Positions 48,449 to 58,542 of a stretch of DNA of 64,000 nt are shown here, piece by piece. The stretch is taken from assembly GCF_022829635.1 (NCBI RefSeq), contig NZ_JAKSYO010000089.1:80573-144572 (forward strand), in the 5' to 3' direction. The notes beneath the pieces are model-generated. The model worked only from the letters and a program-made list of their open reading frames with translations, had not been told where the DNA came from and made no database searches. Within the stretch, counting starts at the first letter, position 1. Each line of letters opens with the position of its first letter. Origin of the DNA: Methylobacterium sp. E-066 (GTDB taxonomy: Bacteria > Pseudomonadota > Alphaproteobacteria > Rhizobiales > Beijerinckiaceae). The translations under genes and the position numbers were made by a program.

Positions 48449-48805
48449 CGGCGAAACGAGTGGGCGGCGGGCCTAAAATCAACAGGAAAACGCGTTGAAA
48501 TTTATCATATTCCGGATGCTTACGTTCAGTAAGCGGCCAGTTTTTTCTTGTCTAAGATAAATTTAATTGCCAGCTCAACTATTTTTGATGTCTCTCGATC
48601 GGAAAATCTGTATAATTATCGTTTGATACAATGAAACATATTTCAACGCGATCGCCATCTTTCTGGGTACGATCAAATACCTCACAAGATCCAATTGTTT
48701 AAGTCCGTATTCTATGTGCGAATGCTTAAATTGATATCTGCCTTAAGACGCAATTGAGCTGGACAACACTATCTCATTCAGAATCGATTAGAGCCCGCTT
48801 CAATA
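48449..48805. other. AT-rich intergenic stretch, left edge of low-GC insert
   Basis: The 357 bases after the acyltransferase stop change abruptly, from ~48480, to markedly AT-rich sequence. No ORF, tRNA, integrase or terminal repeat was recognised. It marks the left side of the low-GC block that runs to about 50255. Confidence 0.6.
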
Positions 48806-49765
48806 CTATGCGGAAATACTCGCGAGGCGATCGGGGGCGTCAGTGTCAATCTGGAGTGTGTACTGTAGCGGGTTATGTTCGGCATTGATCCCATATGAAT
48901 GCAGTATGTCGCCAACGGCTTTGTCTTCATAGAGTTCGCCTTCCAGACAGCCGGGATACTTTAGATAATGAGAAGTCAGTTTTGACAAAGCTGTCTTCGA
49001 CAGGAAATACAGCGGCCCATTTGCATAAGGCGCCACGAACGCTTTGCCGTAGATTGAAGATACTGAAGAGTTGCATTTACCGAAATGCCAAGTGCGATCG
49101 AAATGAGGATACCCCATTACATTCCCCATATAATCCGCAAACTTGAATGCAGAGCGCACTTCGTCGAGATTCGGAGGAAGATCTTTATTGATCGTCACAT
49201 CATCATCAATTTTGATGACTCCGCACCGCGCCCCCAAGGCGTCGAATAGAGTGAAAACCTCAAGCATCTTGTAAGGAAGCCCTTCATAATCATCACTTAC
49301 AGGCAGTTTGAGAATACCATCGTTGAAACTCTCGAATCCGCTATCCAATCCGCCTATAACGATAATAGGTTTGATGTTAAAATAATGCAGCTCTAATTCT
49401 CGAGCAACTCTTTTGGCTTTGTCGAGATATTTTTTGCAGGAAATTATCAGTGGCAGAGGCAGTTCTTTCTGGTTGCAGATCGATACGCGGTCTGCAACCT
49501 CCGGCATTTCTGCGCCTACATACTGGCGCACCGTATTCTTATAATTACCAATTAAATGGGCAACATTTTGCATGTATGGGCTCGACTTGATCGTAATTCT
49601 TATGAGAATTTTCATCATTTGTGAGGAATTGCCAGCCGCACTCTGCTGCCGAATCAACTCCGCACAATGGGCCCGGATTTCGTGAGCAGCCGGCCGTCGG
49701 CCAAGACGCTTCATGAAACTTGTAATTAGGTCTCGCTCGATCCTATTGCTATAAAGCATGCCCAC
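48806..49765 (-). CDS. putative GT31-like (beta-1,3-galactosyltransferase-like) glycosyltransferase
   Basis: 319-residue protein with low-GC codon use unlike its neighbours. The region ~105-295 has the order of motifs of GT31 enzymes: GVIKIDDDVTI (DDD at 187-189, the metal/UDP-sugar site), GPLYFLSKTALSKL, then YEDKAVGDILHSYGI (279-293, matching the EDV-x-x-G acceptor motif). This points to a GT-A fold sugar transferase using UDP-hexose. No signal peptide. Start GTG at the given position or ATG six bases inside; GGAG is well spaced for the GTG. Family assignment is by motif reading only. Confidence 0.65.
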   Translation of the reverse strand: MGMLYSNRIERDLITSFMKRLGRRPAAHEIRAHCAELIRQQSAAGNSSQMMKILIRITIKSSPYMQNVAHLIGNYKNTVRQYVGAEMPEVADRVSICNQKELPLPLIISCKKYLDKAKRVARELELHYFNIKPIIVIGGLDSGFESFNDGILKLPVSDDYEGLPYKMLEVFTLFDALGARCGVIKIDDDVTINKDLPPNLDEVRSAFKFADYMGNVMGYPHFDRTWHFGKCNSSVSSIYGKAFVAPYANGPLYFLSKTALSKLTSHYLKYPGCLEGELYEDKAVGDILHSYGINAEHNPLQYTLQIDTDAPDRLASISA

Positions 49766-49789
49766 AAGTTCTCCGCATCAATTGGTAAG

Positions 49790-50104
49790 TTAGGCCCCAT
49801 CAAGGGGCTCTGCCTTTAAATACGTATCCGGCCCAATCAAGAGAACACGTCTCATTGCAGCGCCACAGAGGCAACATACATAATCGTTGAACACGATCAA
49901 GAAGCACGGAATATTATCCCGTCGTAACATGGGCAAATTAATATACCGATGGACGAGTCCATAAAGACTCGTTCGCCTGTCGGCATTTATCTCAATCAAG
50001 TATATTGGCCGTTTGTAATCTCGGATATTCGCAATTAACTCTGTCGCGCGAGGTAGCGAAAAATTTATTCTTATAAATTTTTTGATCTGTGTATTGATGC
50101 TCAA
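49790..50104 (-). CDS. orphan ORF in AT-rich insert
   Basis: 104-residue predicted protein of unknown function, with AT-rich codon use. It has a basic N-terminus, alternating hydrophobic segments (PIYLIEINADRR, PCFLIVFNDYVCCLCG) and no clear domain. The TTG start lacks a good ribosome site, so it may be a fragment of a larger glycan gene. It is 24 bases upstream of the GT31-like gene on the same strand and may share its transcript. Confidence 0.4.
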   Translation of the reverse strand: MSINTQIKKFIRINFSLPRATELIANIRDYKRPIYLIEINADRRTSLYGLVHRYINLPMLRRDNIPCFLIVFNDYVCCLCGAAMRRVLLIGPDTYLKAEPLDGA

Positions 50105-50258
50105 ACCGAAACGAATATTTAACAGGTGAATATTTCAAATTAATGCTACAAAAAATCTAGAAGTAGCTTCAAATTCCGCAAGAAAATACTTCGCTACAAT
50201 TGCAGATTGAAAGTAAGTTTGTCTTTCGCACTAAGAAGTAATACCTGAACGAAGTGAA

Positions 50259-51542
50259 TCAGCAAATTCCTACCCCCGCCCGCCCCGCCAAGCGGCGAAA
50301 CGCCCCCACCGACCACGCGAGCGTCGCGATCTCCGAGGCCAGGAGCCCGAGTAGCGCAGTCGCCGGCGGCAGTGTCAGAAGAAGCGGCACCATGAGGGCG
50401 AAGCCGAGCGCGCCGCTCGCAACCGCACCGGCCGTGATCGTCCGGAAGGCCGCGGAGGCTTCGAGATAGGCGCGCGGGATCGCGTAGAGCAGCGACGTCG
50501 TCACGACAGCCCAGACGCCGAGCCCGATCCAGCCCATGGCCTCGCCGGCAAAGCGCCCCTTGAACAGCACGTCCTCGATCAGCGGTAGGGTCGCGGCCAT
50601 CACCAGCCCGTAGACGAGGCACGCGCAGGCGATCAGCAGGACATGGCGCATCACCAGCCGCCGGGCGGCCTGGACCTGCCCAGCGGCCAGCAGGCCGCTG
50701 ATCTCGGGCAGGACCATGTTCATCAGCGCGCTCGTGGGGATGCGCAGCGGCGCGTACAGCACCAGCGTCGCGGCGATCGGCGCGTAGGCGGCCGGCCCGG
50801 CCAGCAGGGCGAACAGGAGCGTCAGGCCCTGGCCCTGCACGGTGAGGCTGGTAACGCCCGCTAGCGACCAGGCCAGGGTCCGCCAGATTGCCCGGTAGCG
50901 CGCCCGCGCCCGGGCATGGAGCGAGATCCGCAGGCGCTGGCGCAGAGCCCCGTAGGCCACCGCGATGGCGATGGCATGCGCCAGGGCGATCGCCAGGAAC
51001 GCCCGGTCGAGCAAAGCCGTGCCCTCACCGTTCAGCCCCCACCAGACGAACAGGCCGCCGCAGATCGCGTAGACAAGGTCGCTCAGGCCCGCGATCCGCG
51101 GCCGTCCGCGGGCCAGCAGCACGATCCGCAGGTAGCTGCGAAAGCCGTAGAGGCCCACGAAGGCCCCGGCCGCCAGGGCGCCGAGGCCGATCACCGGCAC
51201 GAGTGCCACGCCGGTGGCGAGCGTCATCAGCACGGAGACCAGGGCCGCGCCCGAGCCGAACATCACGTCGTAGCCGAGCGCCGCCGGCCGGCCGAGGCTC
51301 CGGGCGAGGTGGAGCGTCGCCGGCACCGCCACCAGGGCCCGGATATAGGTGATGCCGACCGCCCCGACCGTGAACACGATCGCGAACAACCCGTAATCGT
51401 GCGCCCCGAGTTCGCGCACCAGCAGGATGTTCAGCGCGAAGTGGAACAGGCTCTGGATCAGCTCGCCGGACAGGATGACGGCGAAGCGTCCGGACAGGCC
51501 GGCGCGGACCGTCGCGACGAGGCGCAGGCTGCGGGCCGGCAT
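50259..51542 (-). CDS. polysaccharide flippase (MATE/Wzx-like, MOP superfamily)
   Basis: 427-residue membrane protein with about twelve helices, of the oligosaccharide flippase (Wzx) type. It would move lipid-linked repeat units across the inner membrane for the VpsF-like polymerase and Wzc-like protein. Normal high-GC codon use resumes here. The frame opens 42 bases earlier (ATG at 51584); the chosen ATG has GGTGAG nine bases upstream. This is the right edge of the polysaccharide region. Confidence 0.87.
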   Translation of the reverse strand: MPARSLRLVATVRAGLSGRFAVILSGELIQSLFHFALNILLVRELGAHDYGLFAIVFTVGAVGITYIRALVAVPATLHLARSLGRPAALGYDVMFGSGAALVSVLMTLATGVALVPVIGLGALAAGAFVGLYGFRSYLRIVLLARGRPRIAGLSDLVYAICGGLFVWWGLNGEGTALLDRAFLAIALAHAIAIAVAYGALRQRLRISLHARARARYRAIWRTLAWSLAGVTSLTVQGQGLTLLFALLAGPAAYAPIAATLVLYAPLRIPTSALMNMVLPEISGLLAAGQVQAARRLVMRHVLLIACACLVYGLVMAATLPLIEDVLFKGRFAGEAMGWIGLGVWAVVTTSLLYAIPRAYLEASAAFRTITAGAVASGALGFALMVPLLLTLPPATALLGLLASEIATLAWSVGAFRRLAGRAGVGIC

Positions 51543-51688
51543 GGGAAAGGTCTCACCGGAACGCGGCATGAATCTCGGCAACATGATGGGGGTGGCCGCG
51601 TCCCCGGAACGACGGCCGCGCTTCGAAACGATGATTTAGGGGCGGTGCCCGCCGCGGCATCCGCATTCGCCCGATGGACAGACGGAAT

Positions 51689-52855
<1,167 letters not shown>

Positions 52856-53014
52856 GATGAGGGGAGGGTAAAGGATCAACCACGCCGCCGCCACGGTCCG
52901 GGCTTGATCGCTCAGCCCCGATGCCGCAAGCCGACAGGCCACAGCCCGCGAGGCACCCGTGCCGACCCGCTCCTTGTCCAAGATCGTCATGTCCAAGACC
53001 GCCATCGCGTCCCG

Positions 53015-54253
53015 ATGGGACGTCTGAGCCGCGACTGCTTCGACGTGGCGCCCGCGCCGATGCGGGTCGCCGACGCGGTGGCCCTGCTTCGCGCGCGGCT
53101 GCCGGTCCTGTCGGGGATCGAATCGATCGCGATCGATCGGGCCGACGGGCGCGTGCTGGCGGAGGATCTGATCGCCCCGATCGACCTGCCGCCGTTCGAT
53201 AATTCGGCCGTCGACGGCTACGCGGTCCGGGCTTGCGATCTCGCACCGACGGGCGAGACGCGCCTGCCGCTCGGCGGCCGGGTCCCGGCCGGTCACGCGC
53301 CGGCCGATCCCGGGCCGGGCTTCGCGGTGCGGATCTTCACCGGGGCGCCGATGCCGCCGGGCACCGACACGGTGGCGATGCAGGAGGATGTCCGGATCGA
53401 TGGCGAAGCGGTGATCCTGCCGGCCGGCCTCGTCCCGGGCGCCAACCGCCGCCGGGCCGGCGAGGATGTGGCACGCGGCAACCGCGCGATCCCGGCCGGC
53501 ACGAGGCTGGGTCCGCGCCATCTCGCGCTCGCCGCCGCGCTCGGCCTGTCCGACCTGCGCCCGCGCGCGCCGCTCAAGGTGGCGCTGTTCTCCACCGGCG
53601 ACGAGTTGACCTCGCCCGGGCAGCCCCTGCCGCCCGCCGGCATCCACGACGCCAACCGGCCGATGCTCGCTGCCCTTCTGCGGCGCCTCGGGGCCGAACC
53701 CGCCGACCTCGGCATCCTGCGGGACGCGCCCGGCCCCCTGCGGCAACGCCTTGAAGCCGCGGCCGCCGGTCACGACCTGATCCTGACCTCCGGGGGGGTC
53801 TCGGTGGGCGAGGAGGATCACGTCCGCGCCGCCGTCGAGGCGTCGGGTGCGCTGACCTTCTGGCGGCTGGCCATCAAGCCCGGTCGGCCGGTGGCCTTGG
53901 GCACCGTGGCGGGCACGCCGTTCGCGGGCCTGCCCGGCAATCCGGCCGCCGCCTACGTGACTGCCCTGGCCGTCCTCCGTCCGCTGGTGCTGCACCTGTC
54001 GGGGGCGCGCGACGCGGCGCCGACGCTCACGGTGCGCAGCGGCTTCGCTCAGGAGAAACGCGCAGGCCGGCGCGAGTACCTGCGCGTCCGTCTCCGAGCC
54101 GGCACCGACGGCACGCCGGAAGCGGTGCCTGTGCCGGGAGGTGCCCTGTCCGGCCTGTCGGCCAGCGACGGGCTGGTGGAACTGGCCGAGGATCTGACCG
54201 CGATCCGGGTCGGCGATGATCTGCCCTACCGGTCGCATGGGGATCTGGGGTGA
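53015..54253 (+). CDS. moeA: molybdopterin molybdotransferase MoeA
   Basis: 412-residue enzyme that inserts molybdate into adenylylated molybdopterin, completing Mo cofactor. Motifs: PPFDNSAVDGYA (about 62-73), FSTGDEL, TSGGVSVGEEDH with the metal-binding acids, and GLPGNPAA. The ATG in the run GATGGGACG was chosen. It would serve the YdeP-type oxidoreductase encoded ~40 kb away in this window, among others. Confidence 0.95.
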   Translation: MGRLSRDCFDVAPAPMRVADAVALLRARLPVLSGIESIAIDRADGRVLAEDLIAPIDLPPFDNSAVDGYAVRACDLAPTGETRLPLGGRVPAGHAPADPGPGFAVRIFTGAPMPPGTDTVAMQEDVRIDGEAVILPAGLVPGANRRRAGEDVARGNRAIPAGTRLGPRHLALAAALGLSDLRPRAPLKVALFSTGDELTSPGQPLPPAGIHDANRPMLAALLRRLGAEPADLGILRDAPGPLRQRLEAAAAGHDLILTSGGVSVGEEDHVRAAVEASGALTFWRLAIKPGRPVALGTVAGTPFAGLPGNPAAAYVTALAVLRPLVLHLSGARDAAPTLTVRSGFAQEKRAGRREYLRVRLRAGTDGTPEAVPVPGGALSGLSASDGLVELAEDLTAIRVGDDLPYRSHGDLG

Positions 54254-54319
54254 ACTGTTGTTCTCGCCCGTGACTCTGTAGAGCGTCAGGCCCGATCACG
54301 CCGCCTTGTCCGAGATCCC

Positions 54320-55195
54320 GTGCCCCTGCTCGCCGACCGCGCCCCCGCCAAAGTCAACCTGACGCTCCATGTCCTCGGCCGGCGCGCCGGAGACGGCTAT
54401 CATGAGCTGGAGAGCCTGGTCGCCTTTGCGGGCACCGCGGACCGGCTGACCCTCGATCCCGACGCACCGCTCGGCCTCACCGTCAGTGGCCCGACCGCCG
54501 GTCCGGCCGGCCCGACGGACGACAACCTCGTCTTGCGCGCCGCCCGCGGGCTCGCGGCGAAGGTGCCGTCGCTGCGGATGGGGGCCTTCCATCTGGTCAA
54601 ACGCCTGCCGGTCGCGGCCGGGATCGGCGGGGGCTCGTCCGATGCCGCCGCCGGCCTGCGGCTGCTCGCGTGCCTCAACGGCCTGCCGCTCAACCACCCG
54701 GCCGTGATCGCAGCCGCGCGCGAGACCGGGGCCGACGTGCCGGTCTGCCTCGATCCGCGGGCCCGGATGATGCGTGGCGCCGGGGAAGAGATCGGCCCGG
54801 GGCTCGGCCTCGCGCCGCTGCCGGCGGTTCTGATCAACCCCGGCGTGCCGGTGCCGACCGCCCCGGTGTTCAAGGCTCTGGGCCTGACGGTCAGGCAGCG
54901 GCTCGACGGCGCGGCCCATCCCACCATCGCCGGGGGGCTCAGCGCGGACGCCCTCGTGGCGGCGCTCGCCCCGGCCCGGAACGACCTGGAGGCGCCGGCC
55001 CTCACGGTCGCGCCGGTGATCGGCGAGACCCTGTCGGCCCTGCGGGACCAGGTCGGCTGCCGGCTGGCGCGGATGTCGGGCTCGGGGGCGACGGTGTTCG
55101 CGCTGTTCACCGATCGGCGCGCGGCGGTGCGCGCCGCCGCAGCCCTGCGGGCCGCCCATCCGGGCTGGTGGGTGGCGCCGACCTTCCTGCGCTGA
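54320..55195 (+). CDS. ispE: 4-diphosphocytidyl-2-C-methyl-D-erythritol kinase
   Basis: 291-residue GHMP kinase of the MEP isoprenoid pathway. Motif 1 is [15 protein letters not shown] with the catalytic Lys, the ATP loop is [15 protein letters not shown] (about 93-107), and the C-terminal motif is [16 protein letters not shown] start. It stands alone, 66 bases after moeA, and converges on the ClC channel gene. Confidence 0.95.
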   Translation: MPLLADRAPAKVNLTLHVLGRRAGDGYHELESLVAFAGTADRLTLDPDAPLGLTVSGPTAGPAGPTDDNLVLRAARGLAAKVPSLRMGAFHLVKRLPVAAGIGGGSSDAAAGLRLLACLNGLPLNHPAVIAAARETGADVPVCLDPRARMMRGAGEEIGPGLGLAPLPAVLINPGVPVPTAPVFKALGLTVRQRLDGAAHPTIAGGLSADALVAALAPARNDLEAPALTVAPVIGETLSALRDQVGCRLARMSGSGATVFALFTDRRAAVRAAAALRAAHPGWWVAPTFLR

Positions 55196-55213
55196 CCGGA
55201 GGGCCGGCTCCCG

Positions 55214-57028
55214 TCATCCCCCGATCGAACCCGCCCGCGCCCGGCCCCGGCGGAAATACGCCCGACGCTCGGCCTCGGCGCGGACCGTCGTGGCGCGCAC
55301 CTGCAGCAGATCCTTGCGGGTAATGAGCCCGACCAGCGCGCCGCTCTCCGGATCAGTGACCGGCAGACGCCCCTGTCCGGCCGAGAGCATCACGTCGAGG
55401 GCGTGCGAGACCACGTCGCCTGGGTGAACCACGGCCAGGCCGGCATCCGAGACGCGCTTGGCCAGCGTGCCGTCGGCCCTGTCATCCTCCCCGATCTCCA
55501 CCGTCCAGCGGAGCGCGTCGTCGCGCGTGACCAGCCCCACCGGCCGGCGGCCACCGTCGAGCACTGGATAGGCGTGGTGGTCGCCCGAGATGATCGCGGC
55601 GAGGGCTTCGGCGAGCGGCAGGTCTCCGCTGAGGGTCGCGACATCGCGGGTCATCACCGCCTCGACCCGGGCGAGATCATACGGATCGATGCCGTATTCC
55701 CGGGTCACGTGCTGGCCGCGCCGGGCGATTTTTTCTGTCAGGATCGAGCGCTTGAGCAGCAGCACGGTCACCGCATAGGCCGCCATGGTGGCGGCGAGCA
55801 GCGGCGCCAGGGCGGCGACGTCGCCGGTCACCTCGACGGCGAACACCACCCCGGTGAGCGGCGCCGGCAGGGCCCCGCCGAGCATCGCCGCCATACCGAG
55901 CAGCGCCCAGAAGCCGTGCGCACCCGGTAAAGCGAGGCCGATCAGCCAACCGATCGCGCCACCGAGGATCAGCAGAGGCGCCAGCACGCCCCCGGAGGTG
56001 CCCGAGGACAGGGCCGCGAGCCAGATCACCGCCTTGACCACGAGGATCGTCAGCACGGCACCGGCCAGGAGATGTCCGGAGAGCAGGTCGCGGATCACGT
56101 CGTAGCCGACGCCGAGCGCCCGGGGCTCCACGAGGCCACCGAGGCCGACCACGAGGGCGCCTAGCGCCGGCCACCACATCCAATGGATCGGCAGCCGGCC
56201 GAACCCATCTTCCAGCGCGTAAAGCGCCCGGGTGAACACGCCTGAGATCAGCCCGCAGGCCACGCCGAGCAGGGCGCAAGCAGGCAGACCCCACCAGGGC
56301 AAAGCCGGGTTGTCGGTGAAGGGAAAGAGCGGCCCGGCCTCGAACAGGGCCGGGCGCCAGCACGCCGCCGTCACCGCCCCGACCGCCACCGGCACGAGGC
56401 TGCGCGGCCGCCACTCGAACAGCAGCACCTCGACGGCGAGCAGCACGGCCGCCACCGGCGTCCCGAAGATCGCCGTCATGCCGGCGGCGGCGCCCGCCAC
56501 CAGCAGCGTCTTCCGCTCGGCCGCACTCAGATGGAAGAACTGCGCGAACAGCGAACCCACCGCACCGCCCGTGACGATGATCGGCCCTTCGGCCCCGAAC
56601 GGGCCGCCGGTGCCGATCGCCACCGCCGAGGAGACCGGCTTGAGCACGGCCACCTTGGGCGACATCCGGCTGCCGCTGATCAGGATCGCCTCCATGGCCT
56701 CGGGAATGCCGTGGCCCCGGATCTTTTCCGATCCGTAGCGGGCCATGGCCCCGACGATCAGCGCGCCGATCACCGGGATCGCGACCATCCGCGGCCCCGG
56801 CGCGGCGCCGGCCAGGGAGGTCAGCGCAGTGTCGAAGTGGCCGTACCAGACGGCGTTGGTGACGAGGCCGATCAGCGCCAGCAGGATCCAGGCGGTGCCC
56901 GACGCGGCCGTACCGGTGATCACCGCGAGCCCAGCCAGCATCAGCACCCGCCGGTCCGCGCTGAAATCGCCGAGCGCCCGCCGCAACGGCGTCTCGCCGC
57001 CACGCTCGATGTTTGATCCGCCGTCCAT
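55214..57028 (-). CDS. ClC-family chloride channel/antiporter with CBS domains
   Basis: 604-residue membrane protein. ClC motifs: GHGIPEAME (GSGIP equivalent), GAEGPIIVTGG (GREGP equivalent with the gating Glu), and SGTSGGVLAPLL (GSSGG-type). About fifteen hydrophobic helices are followed by a cytosolic CBS pair (about 455-590, VEAVMTRDVATL and LVGLITRKDLL). The ATG chosen follows the family N-terminus; a 51-base longer frame crosses the operator. A 19-base palindrome lies 28 bases upstream of the start, shared with the divergent marR gene. Confidence 0.92.
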   Translation of the reverse strand: MDGGSNIERGGETPLRRALGDFSADRRVLMLAGLAVITGTAASGTAWILLALIGLVTNAVWYGHFDTALTSLAGAAPGPRMVAIPVIGALIVGAMARYGSEKIRGHGIPEAMEAILISGSRMSPKVAVLKPVSSAVAIGTGGPFGAEGPIIVTGGAVGSLFAQFFHLSAAERKTLLVAGAAAGMTAIFGTPVAAVLLAVEVLLFEWRPRSLVPVAVGAVTAACWRPALFEAGPLFPFTDNPALPWWGLPACALLGVACGLISGVFTRALYALEDGFGRLPIHWMWWPALGALVVGLGGLVEPRALGVGYDVIRDLLSGHLLAGAVLTILVVKAVIWLAALSSGTSGGVLAPLLILGGAIGWLIGLALPGAHGFWALLGMAAMLGGALPAPLTGVVFAVEVTGDVAALAPLLAATMAAYAVTVLLLKRSILTEKIARRGQHVTREYGIDPYDLARVEAVMTRDVATLSGDLPLAEALAAIISGDHHAYPVLDGGRRPVGLVTRDDALRWTVEIGEDDRADGTLAKRVSDAGLAVVHPGDVVSHALDVMLSAGQGRLPVTDPESGALVGLITRKDLLQVRATTVRAEAERRAYFRRGRARAGSIGG

Positions 57029-57055
57029 AAAGTCCGCCCTCCGCCCAAGGCCATT

Positions 57056-57074
57056 TATATCGTAATACGATATA
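57056..57074. promoter_or_regulatory. MarR-type palindromic operator
   Basis: Perfect 19-base palindrome TATATCGTAATACGATATA (central A), in the gap between the ClC gene and the marR gene, which point away from each other. Shape and size fit a MarR-family operator, so the regulator probably controls both genes. Confidence 0.85.
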
Positions 57075-57182
57075 TTCAACGACGAAACGACCGGAGCGCC
57101 CGGTGCGGCGGCGTCGGCACGGCCCTATGGATCACCGTGCGAGGCGGTCACGAAGCCCGGGATCAGGACCAGGGAGGCCAGC

Positions 57183-57611
57183 ATGGGTGCCGACGAGCCT
57201 GAGGCCGAACCACTCTCACCGGAGCAATACGCGGCGCTGGCGGAGTTCCGTTATCGGCTGCGGCGCTTCCTGGCCTTCAGCGAGGCCGCCGCGGCCCGGG
57301 CGGGCATCCCGCCGCAGCAGCATCAAGCGCTCCTGGCCCTCGCCGGCCATGCGGGTCGCGCTCCGCCGACAGTGGGCTTGCTGGCCGAACAGCTCCTGAT
57401 CGCGCCGCACAGCGCGGCCGAGCTGGTCGCCCGGATGGTCGAGGCCGGCCTGCTGACCAAGGTCCGGTCGACGGAGGATCGCCGCCGAAGCGAACTCGCT
57501 CTCACGCCCCGGGCCGAAGCGCTGCTGCGGACCCTGACTTCGGCGCACCTGGAAGAATTGCGCGGCCTCGCGCCAGCCTTGGCGGGCGCGCTCACGCCTG
57601 CGGCGTCTTGA
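57183..57611 (+). CDS. MarR-family transcriptional regulator
   Basis: 142-residue winged-helix regulator. The core (about 45-110) has QHQALLALAGHAG, LLAEQLLIAPHSAAELVARMVEAGLL and the wing TEDRRRSELALT. It shares a divergent promoter region with the ClC channel gene and probably binds the palindrome at 57056-57074. Ligand unknown. Confidence 0.9.
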   Translation: MGADEPEAEPLSPEQYAALAEFRYRLRRFLAFSEAAAARAGIPPQQHQALLALAGHAGRAPPTVGLLAEQLLIAPHSAAELVARMVEAGLLTKVRSTEDRRRSELALTPRAEALLRTLTSAHLEELRGLAPALAGALTPAAS

Positions 57612-57654
57612 CGCGGATCGATGTGGCTGATCTGTTTGTTCCGGGGGTGACGGG

Positions 57655-58530
57655 ATGGCGGATCGAGACGGTTCCGACGCGCGCAGCACCAAGCTTCGTT
57701 GCTTCTACGCGTCCCTCGTGGCGAACTCGAACGCGGCCGACCCGCGCATCGGGGCGGCCTTCGCGGCGGTGCCGCGGGAGCCCTTCGCCGGCCCCGGCCC
57801 CTGGTCGATCCTGGCTTCCAATGGCTGGCGGTCGCGGGACCGCGGGCCGCTCTACGTGACGACCCCGGACGACGATCCGGCCTTCCTCTATCAGGACGTG
57901 CTCATCGCCATCGACGCCGCCCGCGGCATCAATATCGGCCAGCCGAGCCTGCACGCCCTCTGCCTCGATGCGCTCGCGCCCCAGCCCGGCGAGACGGCAA
58001 TCCAGGTCGGCACCGGCAGCGGATATTATACAGCGCTGCTCACCCATCTGGTCGGGCCCGACGGCTAGGTTCACGGCCGCGAGATCGATCCCGGCCTCGC
58101 CGAGCGGACGGCGTACAACCTCGCCCCCTGGCCCTGGGCGCGGGTCGAGGCGCGCTCCGGCGCGGCGGAGGGGCTGCCGGCGGTCGACGCGATCTACGTC
58201 AATGCCGGCGCGCCGCGCCCGGCCCAAGCCTGGCTCGACGCTCTGCGGCCGGAGGGGCGGCTGCTGTTCCCGCTCCAGCCGGCCGAGGACCGGGGCGGCA
58301 TGCTGTTGATCCGCCGGGGCCTGGATGCCAGCGCATGGCCGGCCCGGTTCGTCTCACCCTCGATCTTCATCCCGCTCAAGGGCTTGGCCGAGGACGAGAG
58401 CGGCAGCCTGGCCAAGGCTTTCGCGCGGGGGCAGCTTAAGGCGGTGCGCGCGATCCGCTTCGACGGACCGCCCGATGCGAGCTGCTGGTACGACGGCGGC
58501 GATTGGTGGCTCTCCACGAAGGAGGCATGA
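57655..58530 (+). pseudogene. pcm: protein-L-isoaspartate O-methyltransferase-like gene with in-frame amber stop
   Basis: A 291-codon frame with the order of a PCMT-family protein: an N-terminal cap, the SAM motif IQVGTGSGYYTALLTHLVG, an acidic turn EIDPGLAERTAYNLA, then GAPRPAQAWLDALRPEGRLLFPL. The frame is broken by TAG at 58066-58068, exactly between VGPDG and VHGREIDP, where relatives have an ordinary residue such as Lys, Arg or Gln. Both halves stay in one frame, so it is a single nonsense change, not a frameshift. The first half has the ATG and GATG context; without suppression only the truncated protein would be made. A sequencing error is possible. Confidence 0.8.
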
Positions 58531-58542
58531 GGCCGCCCGCAG

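Noticed and set aside
48449..50258. Insertion sequence or integron in the AT-rich block
   Set aside because: No transposase, integrase, terminal inverted repeats or target duplications were found.
58066..58068. Pyrrolysine or programmed amber decoding in the pcm-like gene
   Set aside because: No pyl genes or stimulatory element are visible, and PCMT proteins need no special residue there; a simple nonsense change is more likely.
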